Positions 15,829 through 24,735 of a stretch of DNA of 64,000 bases are shown in pieces; positions within the stretch are counted from its first letter, which is position 1; each line of letters opens with the position of its first letter. This stretch comes from Nitrococcus mobilis Nb-231 (lineage in GTDB: Bacteria > Pseudomonadota > Gammaproteobacteria > Nitrococcales > Nitrococcaceae): positions 2,906,596 to 2,970,595 of the forward strand of contig NZ_CH672427.1 in NCBI RefSeq assembly GCF_000153205.1, read 5' to 3'. The notes under the pieces are model-generated. The model searched no databases, had not been told where the DNA came from, and saw only the letters and a list, made by a program, of their open reading frames with translations. A program made the translations under genes and the position numbers.

Positions 15829-18718
15829 TGTGCTGAGGGTCGCGCGTAAGGAGCTCGCGGCCTTCTTCGGTTCACCGGTTGCCTATATCTTTCTGGCGGC
15901 CTTCCTCGGCGTAACGTTATTCGTCTTTTTCTGGGTGGAGACTTTCTTCGCCCGTGATCTTGCCAACGTTCGGCCATTGTTCCAGTGGATGCCGATCCTG
16001 CTCATCTTTCTCGTAGCCGCCGTGACCATGCGGATGTGGAGTGAGGAGCGTCGCTCGGGAACGCTGGAGCTGTTGATGACCGTGCCGGTTACTCCGTTAC
16101 GGCTGGTGCTCGGCAAGTTTCTCGCCTGCCTCGCTCTGGTGGCGGTGGCGTTGGTACTGACCTTGCCGCTGCCGATCATGGTTGCTCTATTGGGGCCGTT
16201 GGATTGGGGCCCGGTGGTTGGCGGCTATTTAGCGACGTTATTGCTTGCTGCGGCCTATGCCGCCATTGGCTTGTATGTCTCTTCACGTACCGACAATCAG
16301 ATCGTCAGTCTTATTGGCAGCGTGTTGATCTGTACGCTGTTCTATCTCATCGGCTCCAGTACCCTCACCGATCTGTTTGGGCAGCGGGTCGCGGATGGAT
16401 TAGCGTTGCTCGGCACGGGCGCGCGGTTCGACTCCATCACGCGTGGCGTGCTCGATCTGCGCGACCTCTATTACTATCTCAGCCTGGTCGGTGTGTTCTT
16501 GACGCTCAACGTCTATTCGCTGGAACGGTTGCGCTGGGCGGGTTCCGAGGCGGCTGGGCAGGGCAGGCACCGGCAGTGGCAGGTCGCAGCGGCGCTGTTC
16601 ATCGCCAATTTCGTAGCGGCCAATTTCTGGCTGCAACCGATTGGCTGGGCCCGCGCGGATATTACGGCGGGCCAGATCTATTCCATCTCTCCGGCGACTC
16701 GCCTCTATCTCTCCCAGCTCCAGGAGCCGCTGCTTATCCGCGGCTATTTCAGCGCCAAGACGCACCCGTTGTTGGCGCCGCTGGTGCCGCAACTCGAGAA
16801 TCTGCTGCAAGAGTATGCAGTGGTTGGCGGCAAGCGCGTCCATGTGGGCTTGGTCGATCCTCAGCAAGACGCGCAGCTCGAGCGCGAGGCGAACGAGAGT
16901 TACGGCATCAAGCCCGTGCCGTTTCGCACCGAAAGCAAGTATCAAGCTGGGGTGGTCAACTCGTATTTCAACATCCTGGTGAAGTACGGCGATCAGTATG
17001 GAACGTTGAATTTCCGCGACCTGGTCGAGGTCAAGGGCGGCTCGGCAGGGCAGCTGCAGGTGGAGCTGCGCAATCCCGAGTACCAGATCACGCGGACCAT
17101 CAAGAAAGTGATCTACGCCTATCAAGGGGGCGGCAACGTGTTCAGTCATATCACCGAGCCGGTCACCTTCCATGGTTTTCTATCGAGCGACCACCGCCTA
17201 CCCGCCGATCTGGTGCAGTTGCGCAAGGGCTTGGATTCCATTCTTGGAAAGTTGCGTGCCGAGTCGCACGGAATGCTACAGGTTCGAATCCGGGATCCGC
17301 AGGCCGATGGCGGTGAACTGGCCCGGCAGATCCAGCAGCAATACGGCTTTCAGCCCATGGTCACGAGCTTGTTGGACTCCAACCGATTCTACTTTTACAT
17401 GCTGCTGCAACGGGGTGATCAGACGGTGCCGGTGCCATTGCCCGAGAGCCTCGATCGGGCGGATCTCAAGCGCAACATCGAAGCGGCTTTGAAACGCTTC
17501 GCAACGGGTTTATTGAAGACCATCGCGCTCTATACTCCGCCGCCGCAGCCGGGCTACTACGGTAGCGGGATGGCGCGCTACCAGGCTTTGGAGGCCAAGT
17601 TGCGGGAGAATGCCGCAGTGCGCCCGACCGATCTGAAAACGGGTCGGGTGCCGGCGGCGAGCGATCTGTTACTGGTGGTCTCGCCTTGGGAACTCGACGA
17701 TAAACAGCTATTCGCCATCGATCAGTTCCTAATGCGGGGTGGTACGGTCGCCATCGCCGCTTCACCGTTCGACGTGGGCCTTGGCCGCGCCGGCCTCACG
17801 GTTAGAAAGCGTCGGACCGGCTTGGAGAAGTGGCTCGCGGCCAAGGGCATCAAAATCACCGAGACCATGGTCCTCGATCCACAAAACATCGCGCTGCCGA
17901 TTCCAGTGGAGCGCATGGCAGGCGGTGTACGGGTACAGGAGATCCGCAGTCTGGCTTACCCCTATTTGGTAGACATCCGGCCGGATGGCATGCTTGCCGA
18001 CAGCCCCATCACCGCGGGTCTCGAGCAGGTCACCATGGATTGGGCCTCGCCGGTGCGGATCGAGGCGCAGGCCAATGAGGAGCGCAAGGTGATCCGGGTG
18101 CTGCAGAGCTCGCCCGAGGCGTGGAGTTCGGAGTCGGAGGTCATCGAACCAAACTTCGAGCGTTACGGGAGCATGGGTTTCGCCACCGGCGAAGACCGCG
18201 GCCGCAAGCTACTGGCGGGCGTCGTACAAGGGCGATTCCAGTCTTTTTTCAAAGACAAGCCCTCACCCCTGCTCGCGGATAAGCACGAGGATGACGACGC
18301 GGCGGGGGAGGCTAAGACGGATGCGGGCGAAGAGGATACCAAGCTAAAAGTCGCCGGTGTGATCGAGCGCTCGCCTGCCTCCGCCCGGCTTATCCTGTTC
18401 GGCTCCAGCAGCTTTCTCGCCGATTCCGCGCTTGATTTGATCGCTAATGCGACCGGGACCCAGTATTTGAATCCAGTACAGCTTGTGCAGAACGCCATCG
18501 ATTGGTCGCTGGAGGACCCGGGCTTACTTGCAATTCGCGGTCGCAGCCATTTCTCGCGCTTGCTCGAACCCCTTTCGGAGGACACCCAGCGCTTTTGGGA
18601 ATATCTTAGCTACGGTTTCGGGCTCGGTGGTTTGGCGATCGTCTTTGGTGTTCAACGAGTTATGCGGCGGCGACGGGAGCGCTACTATTTGGCCGTGCTG
18701 CGGGAAGGGAAGGTCTGA
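15821..18718 (+). CDS. Fused ABC permease (GldF-like) and GldG-like auxiliary protein
   Basis: A 965-residue fusion. The N-terminal 240 residues are an ABC-2 type permease with about six membrane helices (VAYIFLAAFLGVTLFVFF, WMPILLIFLVAAVTM, LACLALVAVALVLTLPL and others) and the family segment WSEERRSGTLELLMTVPV. After another helix near residue 255 comes a long extracytoplasmic region with GldG/IFT52-like character (YSISPATRLYLSQLQEPLLIRGYFSAKTHP; LLLVVSPWELDDKQLFAIDQFLMRGGTVAI). A final helix near 940 is followed by a basic tail, RRRRERYYLAVLREGK. GldF and GldG are usually separate genes. The start is ATG 15821, overlapping the ATPase gene; a longer open frame upstream is an artefact of that overlap. 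Confidence 0.88.
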   Translation: MPDVLRVARKELAAFFGSPVAYIFLAAFLGVTLFVFFWVETFFARDLANVRPLFQWMPILLIFLVAAVTMRMWSEERRSGTLELLMTVPVTPLRLVLGKFLACLALVAVALVLTLPLPIMVALLGPLDWGPVVGGYLATLLLAAAYAAIGLYVSSRTDNQIVSLIGSVLICTLFYLIGSSTLTDLFGQRVADGLALLGTGARFDSITRGVLDLRDLYYYLSLVGVFLTLNVYSLERLRWAGSEAAGQGRHRQWQVAAALFIANFVAANFWLQPIGWARADITAGQIYSISPATRLYLSQLQEPLLIRGYFSAKTHPLLAPLVPQLENLLQEYAVVGGKRVHVGLVDPQQDAQLEREANESYGIKPVPFRTESKYQAGVVNSYFNILVKYGDQYGTLNFRDLVEVKGGSAGQLQVELRNPEYQITRTIKKVIYAYQGGGNVFSHITEPVTFHGFLSSDHRLPADLVQLRKGLDSILGKLRAESHGMLQVRIRDPQADGGELARQIQQQYGFQPMVTSLLDSNRFYFYMLLQRGDQTVPVPLPESLDRADLKRNIEAALKRFATGLLKTIALYTPPPQPGYYGSGMARYQALEAKLRENAAVRPTDLKTGRVPAASDLLLVVSPWELDDKQLFAIDQFLMRGGTVAIAASPFDVGLGRAGLTVRKRRTGLEKWLAAKGIKITETMVLDPQNIALPIPVERMAGGVRVQEIRSLAYPYLVDIRPDGMLADSPITAGLEQVTMDWASPVRIEAQANEERKVIRVLQSSPEAWSSESEVIEPNFERYGSMGFATGEDRGRKLLAGVVQGRFQSFFKDKPSPLLADKHEDDDAAGEAKTDAGEEDTKLKVAGVIERSPASARLILFGSSSFLADSALDLIANATGTQYLNPVQLVQNAIDWSLEDPGLLAIRGRSHFSRLLEPLSEDTQRFWEYLSYGFGLGGLAIVFGVQRVMRRRRERYYLAVLREGKV

Positions 18719-18720
18719 GC

Positions 18721-19707
18721 ATGAAACGGCTGAACATTATTTTGGCTGGCGTGCTCGCGGCCCAGCTTTTGCTTGCCGGGATGCTATTTTGGAACGCCGA
18801 GCGCTACACGCTCGCTCAGCCTGGCCAACCTCTGATCGTTTTCGCACGCGATCAGGTCGACACCATTGTGATCGATACCCGTGAGGAAGGCTCGGTTACG
18901 CTGCGCAAGGGTGCCGAGGGTTGGAACCTGCCCTCCCGCGAGGGTTTTCCGGCCGACGCATCCAAGGTGGATGGCTTTCTCGTGGCACTGCGTGACTTGC
19001 GGCCGCGGTTGCCGGTGGCCGTTACCGAAGGGGCCGACCAGCGTTTTCATGTAGGCTCGGCGGATTTCGAGCGTCGCATCACGCTGAAACACGGTGAGGA
19101 TGCGCTGGCCACTCTCTATTTGGGAGACTCGGCTGGACCAAACGAGGTTTTCGCTCGATCGGAGACGGGTAAGGCCGTCTACGAAATTGCCTTTGGACTC
19201 TGGCAGGCGAGCATCGAGCCCAACCAGTGGATGGATCGTAATGTCTTGCAACAAAAGCCTCGGGACATCGTCCGCATCGATCTGCCCTCGTTTACGCTGC
19301 AGCGTAAGGACGACAAATGGCAGCTCGCTGGGCTGGGCAACGGTGCCGGCACGGATGCGGAGGAAGCCGCTCGGATCATCGATCGATTGGCCCATCTCAC
19401 GTTCGAAGACGTGCAGGGCAAAGCAGACCAGTCGATCCGAGCGCCGGTGCCCGAGTTGAGTTATACGTTGACGCTGCAAGACGGACGCACGGTGAAATAC
19501 CGCTTTAGCAAGGCCGCTCAGGGTGATGATTACCTGCTACGGACCTCGGCCGATGACTATGTGTTCAAAGTGAGTAAGGCGGTGGTGGCTGAAATCCACG
19601 ACCTCAAGCGGGAGGCGCTCGTCAAGCAGACGAAGGAGGAGCCGGCCGATAAGGCGACGACGGGTGCGGATAAGGGCCATACTGGTAATGCCGCCTCCAG
19701 TTCCTGA
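18721..19707 (+). CDS. DUF4340 exported protein of the Gld-type cluster
   Basis: A 328-residue protein with an N-terminal membrane anchor (LNIILAGVLAAQLLLAGMLFW). It contains repeated short beta-rich units of the DUF4340 type (VTLRKGAEGWNLPS; ITLKHGEDALATLYLGDSAGPNEVFARSETGKAVYEI; FTLQRKDDKWQLAG). DUF4340 genes characteristically follow GldA/GldFG-type ABC genes, and the spacing here is only 2 bases, so it is probably the periplasmic third component. The C-terminus is a charged low-complexity tail. Molecular function unknown. Confidence 0.85.
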   Translation: MKRLNIILAGVLAAQLLLAGMLFWNAERYTLAQPGQPLIVFARDQVDTIVIDTREEGSVTLRKGAEGWNLPSREGFPADASKVDGFLVALRDLRPRLPVAVTEGADQRFHVGSADFERRITLKHGEDALATLYLGDSAGPNEVFARSETGKAVYEIAFGLWQASIEPNQWMDRNVLQQKPRDIVRIDLPSFTLQRKDDKWQLAGLGNGAGTDAEEAARIIDRLAHLTFEDVQGKADQSIRAPVPELSYTLTLQDGRTVKYRFSKAAQGDDYLLRTSADDYVFKVSKAVVAEIHDLKREALVKQTKEEPADKATTGADKGHTGNAASSS

Positions 19708-19829
19708 TGCCTTTTGGGCCGTGCTCACTCGCTCGTCCGCTCGTTGGTGCCTACTGTCGCGGGCATGCCCTATGCCGCGCCGAGACTGAGCGCGCGCTAG
19801 GCGGTCAGTCGACGAGCGCTCTTACTCGG

Positions 19830-20891
19830 ATGCTAGTGCGTTGGTTCGGGTTGTTGGTTCTCATGCTCATACCATCTGCGGTCGTCGCGCTCGACGCTGC
19901 GGGTCTGCAGGCCTGTGTCAAGTTGGAGAACGCCCAGGAGCGCTTGCATTGCTACGATGGCGCGATGGGCCGCCAGCCCCAAGAAGGTGGCGAATATGAG
20001 CAGCCAGCGGAGCACAGTCGCTCCAGCAGCTCGACGAATGCCTATGCCTCAGTCGAGCAGGCTACGGCCGCAGCCGAGCGGGCGGAGAAGACGCCGACTG
20101 CCGTTGGATTGAGCCGGCGCTGGCAAGTCACGTCGCAGCGGGGCTGGGCGCGCTTTTTCACTCCCTATAAGCCCGTCTATGCCCTGCCGCTGTCCTACAA
20201 TTTCCGGCCCAACCAAAAGCCTACCGGCAGTCGCGACGCTGCCGATATCGACGACCTAGAGGTCAAATTCCAGTTCAGTTTCAAGGCGCCGCTGTGGCGG
20301 AATCTGCTCCTCAACGGCGGCGATCTCTGGTTTGGCTATACGCAGCTTTCATTTTGGCAGGCCTACAACAGCAATGTCTCGTCACCCTTTCGGGAGACCA
20401 ATTACGAGCCGGAGTTGATCTATTCGCTGCGCACCCGTTTCAACCTGCTCGGGCTCCACGGCCGGCTGCTTACGCTGAGCCTCAATCATCAATCCAACGG
20501 CCGTTCCGACCCCCTTTCCAGGAGCTGGAATCGACTCATCGGTGGCGTGTTATTCGACAATGAACAGTTCGGCTTCCAGCTTCGAGGTTGGTGGCGGATT
20601 CCGGAGTCGGCCAGCAACGACGATAATCCCAACATCGAGAATTTTGTCGGACGCAGTGAATTCTTGGGGGTCTACCGGCACAACGAGCAGACTTTCGGAT
20701 TGTTGCTGCGCTCCAACCTCAAGCCGGAGGCCCTACGTGGGGCGGTGCAGCTCAACTGGGTATTCCCTTTGTTGGGTGGACCGCTCAAGGGTTATCTGCA
20801 ATGGTTCTACGGTTACGGGGAGAGCCTGATCGATTACGATCATGTCAACAATCGCTTCAGCCTAGGGCTCTCGCTGCTCGACTGGCTGTGA
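19830..20891 (+). CDS. pldA: Outer-membrane phospholipase A
   Basis: PldA hydrolyses phospholipids mislocalised to the outer leaflet of the outer membrane. With the start at ATG 19830 (signal peptide MLVRWFGLLVLMLIPSAVVA) the product is 353 residues. A 90-residue polar linker precedes the 12-strand barrel domain. The catalytic segment LNHQSNGRSDPLSRSWNR carries the His and Ser of the active site, the Ca2+-site Ser and the supporting Asn, all in family positions. FTPYKPVYALPLSYNFRPN and the C-terminal aromatic strand RFSLGLSLLDWL also fit. The open frame runs 41 codons further upstream, but the extra part lacks a signal peptide. Confidence 0.92.
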   Translation: MLVRWFGLLVLMLIPSAVVALDAAGLQACVKLENAQERLHCYDGAMGRQPQEGGEYEQPAEHSRSSSSTNAYASVEQATAAAERAEKTPTAVGLSRRWQVTSQRGWARFFTPYKPVYALPLSYNFRPNQKPTGSRDAADIDDLEVKFQFSFKAPLWRNLLLNGGDLWFGYTQLSFWQAYNSNVSSPFRETNYEPELIYSLRTRFNLLGLHGRLLTLSLNHQSNGRSDPLSRSWNRLIGGVLFDNEQFGFQLRGWWRIPESASNDDNPNIENFVGRSEFLGVYRHNEQTFGLLLRSNLKPEALRGAVQLNWVFPLLGGPLKGYLQWFYGYGESLIDYDHVNNRFSLGLSLLDWL

Positions 20892-20960
20892 TGATTCGGA
20901 CCGTGGTGGCAAGCGGTGCCGTCACGGGCGGCGACACTGGACGGGCCTGCGGTGTCGGGT

Positions 20961-21284
20961 TCAGCGCTCCAAGTACTGGAGTTTGCCCGGTTTGCCGTCC
21001 CATTCCTCGGCGTCCTTAGGCGCGTCTTTCATCTCGGTGATCACGGGCCATTTTTGGGCGAGCTCGGCGTTGAGTTCGAGGAAATGATGCTGCTCCTCCG
21101 GCAGGTCATCCTCGGAGAATATCGCCTCGGCCGGGCATTCGGGCTCGCACAACGTGCAGTCGATGCACTCCTCGGGATCGATGGCCAGGAAATTGGGTCC
21201 TTCGTGGAAGCAGTCGACCGGGCATACCTCCACGCAGTCCGTATATTTGCACTTGATACAGTTTTCGGTGACAACGTAAGTCAT
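20961..21284 (-). CDS. fdxA: 7Fe ferredoxin (3Fe-4S/4Fe-4S)
   Basis: A 107-residue ferredoxin of the FdxA / Azotobacter FdI type. [26 protein letters not shown] gives the cysteines for the 3Fe-4S cluster and one ligand of the second cluster, and [12 protein letters not shown] provides the 4Fe-4S motif. The acidic C-terminal extension ([24 protein letters not shown]) is characteristic of the subgroup. It is a low-potential electron carrier; its partner is not identifiable here. The ATG 21284 start fits the family N-terminus. Confidence 0.93.
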   Translation of the reverse strand: MTYVVTENCIKCKYTDCVEVCPVDCFHEGPNFLAIDPEECIDCTLCEPECPAEAIFSEDDLPEEQHHFLELNAELAQKWPVITEMKDAPKDAEEWDGKPGKLQYLER

Positions 21285-21387
21285 GGTGTTCTCCGCAAAG
21301 GTTTGCTTTATAGGCATGCTAGGCAGGCGCTGCGGATGCATCAACCTACAGCTTTAAGGGGAAATCGGGTGCCCGGCTGCGAATGAA

Positions 21388-22005
21388 CTAACTCGGATGG
21401 TTGATCAGATAGGCGATGTCGCCGGCGATGTCTTTGGGATTGTCGTCGTGGCGGCCCATCAGCCGCATTCGTCCCGTTTGATCGAAAATCAGCAGCGTGC
21501 TGGTGTGATTGACGGGGTAGTTGCCCGCAGCGTCCGGTTCTCCGTAGCTGTAGGTCAAATGGTAGCGGCTTGTCAATTTGGGCAGCGCTTCGGGATCGGG
21601 TCGCAGGGCGATGAAGCGGGGGTTAAACGAGTGGATGTAGCGTTCGAGCACCGCCGGCGTGTCGCGCTTGGGATCCACTGTTACGAAGACCACCCGTAGG
21701 TCATCGGCCGCCTCGCCCAGGCGCTGCACGACGGCTTGGAGTTTTGCGAGGCTAGTAGGGCAGATGTCCGGACAGTGTGTGTAGCCGAAAGACAGCGCCA
21801 CGATTTTGCCGCGCAAGTCCTCGGCGGTGAGTCGTTTGCCCTCGGCGGTGGGTGCTTTAAAGAGCGCCAGTTTGGCCTGAGAGCCGGATATGTCGGTCAA
21901 TCGGAACTCATGGGGCGAGGGATTGCACGCGGTGAGCAATAGCACACCCACCAACATAAGGATTTCTCGGCGCAGCACAGCCGCTCTTCGCATGGCGTGA
22001 TTCAT
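21388..22005 (-). CDS. SCO1/SenC-family copper-binding lipoprotein
   Basis: A 205-residue thioredoxin-fold protein with a signal peptide ending in LLTAC (Cys27, probable lipid attachment). The copper-binding CxxxC is Cys78/Cys82 in THCPDICPTS, and the third ligand is His167 in PVNHTST. SCO proteins deliver copper or reducing power to the Cu-A site of cytochrome c oxidase. No oxidase genes are adjacent. All ligands are present, so it should be functional. Confidence 0.92.
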   Translation of the reverse strand: MNHAMRRAAVLRREILMLVGVLLLTACNPSPHEFRLTDISGSQAKLALFKAPTAEGKRLTAEDLRGKIVALSFGYTHCPDICPTSLAKLQAVVQRLGEAADDLRVVFVTVDPKRDTPAVLERYIHSFNPRFIALRPDPEALPKLTSRYHLTYSYGEPDAAGNYPVNHTSTLLIFDQTGRMRLMGRHDDNPKDIAGDIAYLINHPS

Positions 22006-22369
22006 CGCAACCGTAATGATGAGCTTGTATTTACTTCAACCTTCGAGCCGCCGCACGCTGCGCTGACTGGGTTGGAAGCGAAGCTGTGACCCCTAAGCCG
22101 ACCGGCCGCTAGCCCTCGGGCAGTGGTGGTAAACCCGCTGCCGGGTGCGGCGGCATTCAGCCTATGGAATCTACAGTCATGCTACCGCGTGCCGCGAGGC
22201 TCAGTCGAGTGGGTCGGTCGCTGAGTTTAGGTCCGCTCAGTGTACCGGGAGTGGGTACGGTGATCTGGCCCTGGCAGCGAAGCCAAGCAAATTTTATCTT
22301 ATACTGGTTACGGCTGGCATTGTCCCATAGCCAGCATCGATGCAAGCTACAGATTGAGTGAGGCGAGCC
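22006..22369. other. Intergenic region, no gene seen
   Basis: About 360 bases between divergent genes. It must hold the promoters of both neighbours. No family-like ORF or strong hairpin was recognised. Confidence 0.5.
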
Positions 22370-22978
22370 ATGCGCGAGATCGTCGCGGGTATTCATATGT
22401 GGTCGCGGTTGGCCCAGCCGCAAAACTACAATTTCAACGGCCATCTGGTGATGCACCCCGGAGGTAACCTCGTTATCGATCCGGTCGAAGCCGAAGCCGA
22501 GGAGCTGGAACGCCTCGTTGCCACGGGTGTGGCGCAGATCGTGCTCACCAATCGCAACCACTCGCGCGCCGCCAATCAGGTGCGGGAGCATACCGGTGCG
22601 CAGGTCCTGATCCATCCAGCGGATGCCGGTCATGCCCGGCAGCAGGGGACCGAAATCGATGGTGATCTGGCCGTGGATCAGACCATCGGACCGTTTCGGG
22701 TGCTCGATGCCTCGGGCAAATCACCAGGTGAGGTGGCGCTCTTTTGGCCGGAGCGGCGCCTCCTGTTGGTCGGTGATGCGATCATCAGCGATCCGCCGGG
22801 TAAATGCCGGCTGCTGCCGGAGGCGAAGCTCGATGATCCCGCTGCGCTGCGCGCGAGCGTCAAGCGCCTTTGCGAGACGGTCGATTTCGATCGTCTGCTG
22901 GTCGGCGACGGTGAGCCGATTCTGAGCGACGCCAAAGCCCGCGTGCGCGAGTTGGTGGAGAGTTTCTCGCAGGCGTAG
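22370..22978 (+). CDS. Metallo-beta-lactamase-fold-like protein lacking the metal motif
   Basis: A 202-residue protein with the strand order of a metallo-beta-lactamase fold: GGNLVIDPVEAEAEELERL near residue 27, the VLTNRNHSRAANQVREHTGAQVLIHPADA region at 62-90, then SPGEVALFWPERRLLLVGDAII at 121-143 and LLVGDGEPIL near 180. The canonical HxHxDH metal-binding motif is replaced by TNRNHSRAA, with only one His kept, so a standard di-zinc hydrolase is unlikely. The start ATG 22370 follows GAGGCGAG. Confidence 0.72.
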   Translation: MREIVAGIHMWSRLAQPQNYNFNGHLVMHPGGNLVIDPVEAEAEELERLVATGVAQIVLTNRNHSRAANQVREHTGAQVLIHPADAGHARQQGTEIDGDLAVDQTIGPFRVLDASGKSPGEVALFWPERRLLLVGDAIISDPPGKCRLLPEAKLDDPAALRASVKRLCETVDFDRLLVGDGEPILSDAKARVRELVESFSQA

Positions 22979-23151
22979 CGATCGCCTTGCGGGCGCTGGC
23001 TTAAAGGCGGTTACTTATTTATAAGCCGTGCGGTGTGGCAGAGGAGCAGCCGCCCGCAACTTAATATCTGCAGCCGGGCGAAACCCAATCTTCATGGGCG
23101 TTTGAGTTCAGCTCGCGCCCGAGCAAGCACATCATCAGCTGGAACTGACGC

Positions 23152-23823
23152 TTAGCTTTTTGGTGGATGTTTTGCCTCATGATGAATTATATAAACAACA
23201 AACGCAGAGAGTATTGCGGCAAAGAAGCACCAGATGGATACAAAGGCATAAGCGAATAAGGCGGCACTAATGGTGACAGAGATAAAAATAAGGGCTCCAA
23301 AAATCCTGAGGCTGTTAACCGTGGAAAACAGCAAGGGAACTGCGACAATTACCGCATAGACAATTCTCAGCGTTGTTCTCGGTATGATGCCATCATAGAT
23401 TAAGGTAGACTCATACAGTATTGAACCTTTAACGGTGGTTACAGATAACCAGTCCTGGTTTATCAATAATGGTATGTAGAGTGAGGCCCCAAAGAGAAAG
23501 CCGATAATGGTAAATCCCTTGAATAACGTTCTGCGCGAAGTTTTTGTTTCAACAAGAAGGGCGGCCAGGGGAACAAAGAATGGCCATAAGAAATAGGCAA
23601 AGAAAAGAAATCCCATTGCGGCCATATCAATACTAAAGCCGGCTCTTTGTTCAAAAGAAAGCCATAGAGCCCCTTCGGTGATTTGCTGTATCCCAAATAA
23701 AAGTGGAAAGCTCGCCAGTGCCAGATAACGTTTATCACCACGACAGGATTTGTTTAGAGTATAAACTCCAGTGGGTATCAGAATGGCTGCGGCAGTAAAA
23801 CAAGCTGTTGCAGAAAAGCACAT
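23152..23823 (-). CDS. DUF6629-type polytopic membrane protein
   Basis: A 223-residue hydrophobic protein starting MCFSATACFTAAAILIPTGVYTL, the N-terminal signature (MCFSATASF) of DUF6629. About seven membrane segments can be counted through the chain. Function is unknown for the family. Base composition is clearly more A+T rich than the neighbouring genes, which suggests recent acquisition. ATG 23823 was chosen over a GTG three codons upstream because it matches the family start. Confidence 0.75.
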   Translation of the reverse strand: MCFSATACFTAAAILIPTGVYTLNKSCRGDKRYLALASFPLLFGIQQITEGALWLSFEQRAGFSIDMAAMGFLFFAYFLWPFFVPLAALLVETKTSRRTLFKGFTIIGFLFGASLYIPLLINQDWLSVTTVKGSILYESTLIYDGIIPRTTLRIVYAVIVAVPLLFSTVNSLRIFGALIFISVTISAALFAYAFVSIWCFFAAILSAFVVYIIHHEAKHPPKS

Positions 23824-24290
23824 ATAAACCACCCAACTAAATTAATTTATGCTTTCATAATTACATATTACAGATAAACCGAGTCGAAACTTGAAAGGGT
23901 AAGCTACTAGTTAGACTCGATGGCTTTTGTTTTACTTACAGGTCACGCTGAATTGGCGGGGAGAGCAAAGGGCTCTATTCGGCCGGTCTTGCATGCCAGG
24001 GTCAATGAAGGGTCCTGACATATCGGAGGCGTAGACCGTTCGCTGCCTTTTTGCCTTTGAAAGTATCAATTTTGGTCCTATGCGAGTCCCGCCATCTACT
24101 TTGTCAGACTGAATAGCTCTGTATTATACGCGGTCATTTTGTTTTTTGATGTTTGCATGATCGGATTTTATTACGGCACATCAAGCTGTGCTGTCGGTGT
24201 TATGGAAGGAAATAACCCGACAATTTTACCTTTAGGTGATCATGGTCGATATATCGTCTAATTTGTATGCCCCGAGTCGTGATTTCATTG
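23824..24290. other. Intergenic region, no gene seen
   Basis: About 470 bases of relatively A+T-rich DNA between the membrane protein gene and prophage scraps. No gene or structured element was recognised. Confidence 0.5.
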
Positions 24291-24443
24291 CTAGCGCGTA
24301 AAGGCGGCATCGGCCCACCCGAGCCGGCGGTTGATGTTACGCGAGCTGCCGTTGACCACCTCGTCGGCCCGACGCAGCTCGCGGCGCAACTGCTCGGTGG
24401 TCGCGTCGATGCGGATCAGCAGGTCTTCGGTAGCACTGGGCAT
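24291..24443 (-). pseudogene. N-terminal fragment of a phage tail tape-measure protein
   Basis: A 50-codon frame starting MPSATEDLLIRIDATTEQLR and continuing RELRRADEVVNGSSRNINRR, then ending LGWADAAFTR. 'LIRIDATTEQLRRELRRAD' is the typical opening of tail-length tape-measure proteins, which are normally over 600 residues. Here it stops after 50 residues, so it is a scrap of a tail module. It reads divergently from the coiled-coil genes at 24511. Confidence 0.6.
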
Positions 24444-24462
24444 CGGATTACCTTGGTATTTG

Positions 24463-24475
24463 CGTCATAATGACG
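24463..24475. promoter_or_regulatory. Candidate operator, perfect 6+1+6 palindrome
   Basis: CGTCAT-A-ATGACG lies between the divergent tape-measure fragment and the small coiled-coil gene. This is the right place and size for an operator of the XRE-family regulator encoded at 25187. Inference from symmetry and position only. Confidence 0.4.
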
Positions 24476-24510
24476 TAGCTTTACTTTCCAAGCGAGGCAC
24501 AGAGCGAGAC

Positions 24511-24735
24511 ATGACCGACGACAGCCTGATCATCAAGCACCTCCAGGCCATACGCGCAATCCTCGGTGAACACGGCGAGCGCCTGGAGCGGATCGAAACG
24601 CGATTATCCAGCATTGAGCACACGGTCGGTTTCATCTACGCCGGCGCGGGCGATGACCGCGCCACGATGCAAGGGCTCGCCCGGCGCGTGGAGCGCATCG
24701 AGCGGCGCTTGGAGCTGCGGGAAGGCGACGATTGA
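24511..24735 (+). CDS. Small coiled-coil protein, prophage-type
   Basis: A 74-residue, highly charged protein (MTDDSLIIKHLQAIRAILGEHGERLERIETRLSSIEH..) with heptad-like repeats of Ile/Leu in RIETRL and RVERIERRLEL, predicted to be almost wholly helical. Similar small coiled-coil proteins are encoded in prophages and integrative elements. The stop overlaps the start of the next gene (TGATG), so the two are translationally coupled. Function unknown. Confidence 0.6.
   Translation: MTDDSLIIKHLQAIRAILGEHGERLERIETRLSSIEHTVGFIYAGAGDDRATMQGLARRVERIERRLELREGDD

Noticed and set aside
16204-17316. 370-codon alternative frame inside the permease-GldG fusion
   Set aside because: It overlaps the strongly supported fusion on the same strand and lacks membrane or Gld patterns.
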